Shown piece by piece: positions 5,785 to 7,639 of a stretch of DNA of 7,639 nucleotides (position 1 is the first letter of the stretch; each line of letters begins with the position of its first letter). The stretch comes from an uncultured Clostridia bacterium (GTDB taxonomy: Bacteria; Bacillota; Clostridia; Christensenellales; CAG-314). The stretch is taken from assembly GCA_934294965.1 (NCBI GenBank), contig CAKRAM010000137.1, forward strand, positions 1 to 7,639, in the 5' to 3' direction. Made by a program: the position numbers and the translations under genes. Under the pieces are notes generated by a model, which was not told the DNA's origin, did no database searches, and saw only the letters and a list, made by a program, of their open reading frames with translations.

Positions 5785-5864
5785 AGTTTGCACACAAAAC
5801 AGCAATGGCAGTTGGCTATCGCTTTCGATTGCCTTTGCAGAACTTTTATATCGGTAGGGTATTT

Positions 5865-6365
5865 ATGGCTAAATACAAAAAATGTCCGCGTTGCGAACTG
5901 AACTATATAACGCAAGATCAAGATATGTGCGATATTTGCAAAGCCGAACTAGGGCTAGATAGCAAAATCGTATTGTTGGACGATATCATCGACGACGACG
6001 AACCGCTAAAACTTTGTCCCGTGTGTAAAACGGCGTACATCGGTTTGGACGAAGAAATGTGCGAAAGTTGTTTGGCAAACGAACAACAAAGCCACGAGGA
6101 AACAATCGACGACGATAACGACGATTGGCGCACCTATTTGGACGACGAAGACACCGAACCGACCGAGGAAGAGGACGTTATCCCCTTGGAAGAGTTGGAA
6201 AAGGACGACGACTTCAAACAGGACGAGTTCGAGGACGAGGAAAATCCCGATACCTCTTTGGACGACTATCCGGACGACTTCGACGACGGCTACAACTACG
6301 ATGACGACGGCGTAGACGACGATGACGATGACGAAGAGGACGAAGAAGACGAGGACTACGAATAG
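5865..6365 (+). CDS. Double zinc-ribbon protein with hyper-acidic tail
   Basis: I do not recognise a named family for this 166-residue protein. Residues 7-25 and 51-69 are two copies of the same metal-binding module, each with Cys-x2-Cys, an 11-residue spacer and Cys-x2-Cys (C7, C10, C22, C25 and C51, C54, C66, C69), repeated with a 44-residue period. Both carry an x-Y-I-x-x-D/L-x-x-x-M-C core, so they probably arose by duplication and each bind zinc. From residue 70 on, 54 of 97 residues are Asp or Glu, ending in a nearly pure acidic run. Net charge is very negative, which suggests a protein that contacts nucleic-acid-binding proteins or mimics nucleic acid; this is inference. The ATG at 5865 follows GGTAGGG (5853-5859); an in-frame ATG at 5805 has no ribosome site. 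It is a single-gene unit with its own promoter and terminator. Confidence 0.82.
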   Translation: MAKYKKCPRCELNYITQDQDMCDICKAELGLDSKIVLLDDIIDDDEPLKLCPVCKTAYIGLDEEMCESCLANEQQSHEETIDDDNDDWRTYLDDEDTEPTEEEDVIPLEELEKDDDFKQDEFEDEENPDTSLDDYPDDFDDGYNYDDDGVDDDDDDEEDEEDEDYE

Positions 6366-6434
6366 CCTGTCCCGCTCGGACAACAAAGAACGCCAATGCG
6401 TCTTTTGCGGCGTAACAAAACTCAAAAAAACATC

Positions 6435-6474
6435 AAACGGCAAATTCGACGACACTCGGATTTTGCCGTTTTTT
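6435..6474 (+). terminator. Strong intrinsic terminator after the zinc-ribbon gene
   Basis: AAACGGCAAA (6435-6444) pairs perfectly with TTTGCCGTTT (6462-6471), and after a one-base bulge the stem continues through TTCGA/TCGGA (one wobble) around a 6-nt loop. A run of six T (6469-6474) completes it. It ends the plus-strand transcript 70-110 nt after the stop codon. Confidence 0.9.
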
Positions 6475-6610
6475 ATCGAATAAAATGGTAGCAGCGGCAT
6501 CTCCCTTTGTAAATTTGCGGCAAATCGACTATTCGCAGTCGAACGAACTTTTGATTTGCCATTTGGCTTCTCGAATAAAATTAATAAACATTTGTCATAT
6601 GAACTTTTGC
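6475..6610. other. Intergenic stretch with a foldable inverted repeat
   Basis: This stretch lies between two converging terminators. GGCAAAT (6519-6525) pairs with ATTTGCC (6554-6560), and just inside it CGACT (6526-6530) pairs with AGTCG (6537-6541) around a 6-nt loop, leaving a 12-nt bulge on the 3' side. An ATTTG/CAAAT palindrome overlaps the left arm. A plus-strand reading frame starting at 6485 crosses the terminator of the opposing gene and has no ribosome site, so I do not count it. Confidence 0.4.
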
Positions 6611-6645
6611 AAAAAGGACTGCTCGCTTAATTTGCGGCAGTCCTT
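6611..6645 (-). terminator. Intrinsic terminator of the aminopeptidase-permease operon
   Basis: On the minus strand, AAGGACTGC (complement of 6637-6645) pairs with GCAGTCCTT (complement of 6614-6622), with an inner CGC/GCG pair beyond a bulge. The complement of the A-run at 6611-6615 gives the T tail. It starts 11 nt after the permease-like gene's stop codon. Confidence 0.88.
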
Positions 6646-6656
6646 AAAGTTGTTGT

Positions 6657-7364
6657 CTATTTTTGCGTTTTTTGTTTGTCGTCCAGGTAGTTTTGCAGTT
6701 GTTCTTTCAAATCTTCACGCTTGACGTACAAAAAGAAGTTGCGTTTCAGTTTGCGTTCTTCCGAGCGGCGTTTGATGTTCAACTTAAACTCTTCGTATTT
6801 TATCAGCACTTGGTGTTCCTTTGCCCATTTGCGGATTTTGTCCACAACATTGAAGGAGTGTATCACGTCAACTGTCATCACGCCGGAGATAACTCCCACA
6901 AAGTAGCCGTAGGCAAGGTGGTTAGCCATCCAAACGGTTGCGCCGACGATTTTGTCGTGTACAAACAGGTAGTAGATTGCGCCGATAACTCCCCAAATAA
7001 GGGAGAACAACGGGCAAATTATGCCCTGAATGTTGCCCCAACGGTCGGAGTAGTCCCACAGTTTAACGCGCATACCCTTTATGAACAGCAAACCGGTAAC
7101 GTACTCGGTCAAGGTCATAACAATTGTGATTATAGCAATAACAAACACCTTTTGCCACACGGGATTTGCGATAAAGCCGTAATCGAACGAGCATATCACA
7201 AACAGGAATGTCAGCCCGAAGCCGTATAGCGGCAGGTACGGACCTACCAAAAAACCGGGATTTATCCATTTTTTGTGTACGACGCGGCGGAACACCAATT
7301 CCATGCACCAGCCGCCTAAGGAGCCAACAAAAAATATCAGTGTCAGCTGTAAAAACGTAACCAT
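6657..7364 (-). CDS. PF06541-type membrane protein (putative ABC transporter permease)
   Basis: This 235-residue protein matches the family annotated as putative ABC transporter permease (ABC_trans_CmpB), which is common in clostridia; I know of no firmly established function and no ATPase partner is seen here. Visible hallmarks are the first-helix Glu22 (GGWCMEL), the stretch NPGFLVGPYLPLYGFG (35-50), Glu87 in a middle helix (TLTEYVTG), WDYS (103-106) with Asn111, and LFSLIWGV (119-126). Five or so membrane helices cover residues 3-25, 48-62, 70-95, 114-135 and 148-170. A basic, probably cytoplasmic tail follows from about 175. An in-frame TGA just upstream makes the ATG at 7364 the first possible start. 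No ribosome site is seen; the aminopeptidase stop is 13 nt upstream, so translation may be coupled. Confidence 0.88.
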   Translation of the reverse strand: MVTFLQLTLIFFVGSLGGWCMELVFRRVVHKKWINPGFLVGPYLPLYGFGLTFLFVICSFDYGFIANPVWQKVFVIAIITIVMTLTEYVTGLLFIKGMRVKLWDYSDRWGNIQGIICPLFSLIWGVIGAIYYLFVHDKIVGATVWMANHLAYGYFVGVISGVMTVDVIHSFNVVDKIRKWAKEHQVLIKYEEFKLNIKRRSEERKLKRNFFLYVKREDLKEQLQNYLDDKQKTQK

Positions 7365-7377
7365 AGCGTGTCGTCAA

Positions 7378-7639
7378 CTAAAATTTAACCCATTCGCCGT
7401 CGCGGAACAGCGGAGTAACGCTGCCGTCAAAGCCAATGCCGTCAATGTCGATATCTTTCGTACCGACCATAAAGTCTACGTGTTGTAAACTGCTGTTCAT
7501 TCCGTGGGAAGCAAGTTGTTCGGCAGTCATGTCGTTTCCGCCCTTAACCGTGGTGGGATAACTTGCGCCGAATGCCAAGTGGCAACTTGCGTTTTCGTCA
7601 AACAGCGTATTGAAGAACAAAATTCCGCTTTCGGCAATG
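7378..7639 (-). CDS. M29 family aminopeptidase, C-terminal part
   Basis: The last 86 residues or so of a thermophilic-type (AmpS/PepS-like) M29 metallo-aminopeptidase, a cytosolic enzyme that removes N-terminal residues from peptides; the rest lies beyond the right edge. The visible part begins IAESGILFFNTLFDENASCH. FDENASCH holds the catalytic Glu and, five residues on, a metal-ligand His; a Tyr follows seven residues after that His (SYPT), and HVDFM gives the remaining His and Asp ligands. This spacing agrees with my recollection of the E340, H345, Y352, H378 and D380 positions of the Thermus-type enzymes. The end, DIDIDGIGFDGSVTPLFRDGEWV, is also typical. It precedes the permease-like gene by 13 bp and is presumably cotranscribed with it. 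Confidence 0.93.
   Translation of the reverse strand, partial: IAESGILFFNTLFDENASCHLAFGASYPTTVKGGNDMTAEQLASHGMNSSLQHVDFMVGTKDIDIDGIGFDGSVTPLFRDGEWVKF

Noticed and set aside
6006..6500. Long minus-strand reading frame opposite the zinc-ribbon gene, rich in Val and Phe
   Set aside because: It is the mirror of GAC/GAA-rich codons in the acidic tail, which rarely produce stops on the other strand, and it starts across the opposing terminator.
6485..6724. 79-residue plus-strand reading frame after the zinc-ribbon gene
   Set aside because: It crosses the minus-strand operon's terminator and coding end, has no ribosome site and shows no domain.
6663..7229. 188-residue plus-strand frame opposite the permease-like gene
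   Set aside because: The minus strand encodes clear PF06541 hallmarks, so this is its antisense shadow.
1..7639. Search for CRISPR repeats, tRNA or rRNA genes, transposase or phage genes
   Set aside because: No regularly spaced repeats, cloverleaf-like sequence, transposase motifs or phage structural motifs were seen on either strand.

Overview
The window looks like ordinary chromosome from a low-to-moderate GC Bacillota bacterium, most likely an uncultivated anaerobic clostridial lineage. The basis is the gene content: a DUF421/DUF4363 pair, a PF06541-type membrane protein, an M29 aminopeptidase, strong AGGAGG-like ribosome sites, sigma-A type promoters with extended -10 boxes, and cysteine-rich cytoplasmic proteins. 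The lineage call is an inference from style and gene set, not from a marker gene. I see no rRNA, tRNA, CRISPR array, insertion sequence or phage module.

Layout, left to right. Positions 1-571 hold a promoter with an overlapping 9-bp inverted repeat and a small three-helix membrane protein of unknown function, closed by a terminator. Positions 672-1765 are a two-gene operon: a YetF-like DUF421 membrane protein overlapping a DUF4363 protein by 8 bp. Positions 1903-3000 are a single-gene unit for an HGGG-type alpha/beta hydrolase (esterase or lipase-like) with a good promoter and a terminator. On the minus strand, 3721-3006 is a single-gene unit for uridine kinase (udk), with a consensus TTGACA promoter and its own terminator, so two terminators lie back to back between the converging genes.

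Positions 3722-4228 hold no convincing gene. A GNAT-type acetyltransferase (4329-5054, promoter at 4229) is followed by a small YgjV-like membrane protein (5191-5532). After a further AT-rich gap comes a 166-residue protein with two tandem zinc ribbons and a strikingly acidic tail (5865-6365), with its own promoter and a strong terminator. The right end is a minus-strand operon: the C-terminal part of an M29 aminopeptidase, cut by the window edge, then a PF06541 membrane protein and a terminator at 6611-6645.

The genes mostly form short independent transcription units and do not add up to one pathway. I found no convincing new multi-gene system. The items most worth a second look are the double zinc-ribbon/acidic-tail protein, the operator-like repeat before the first gene, and the three gene-poor gaps that contain foldable inverted repeats.
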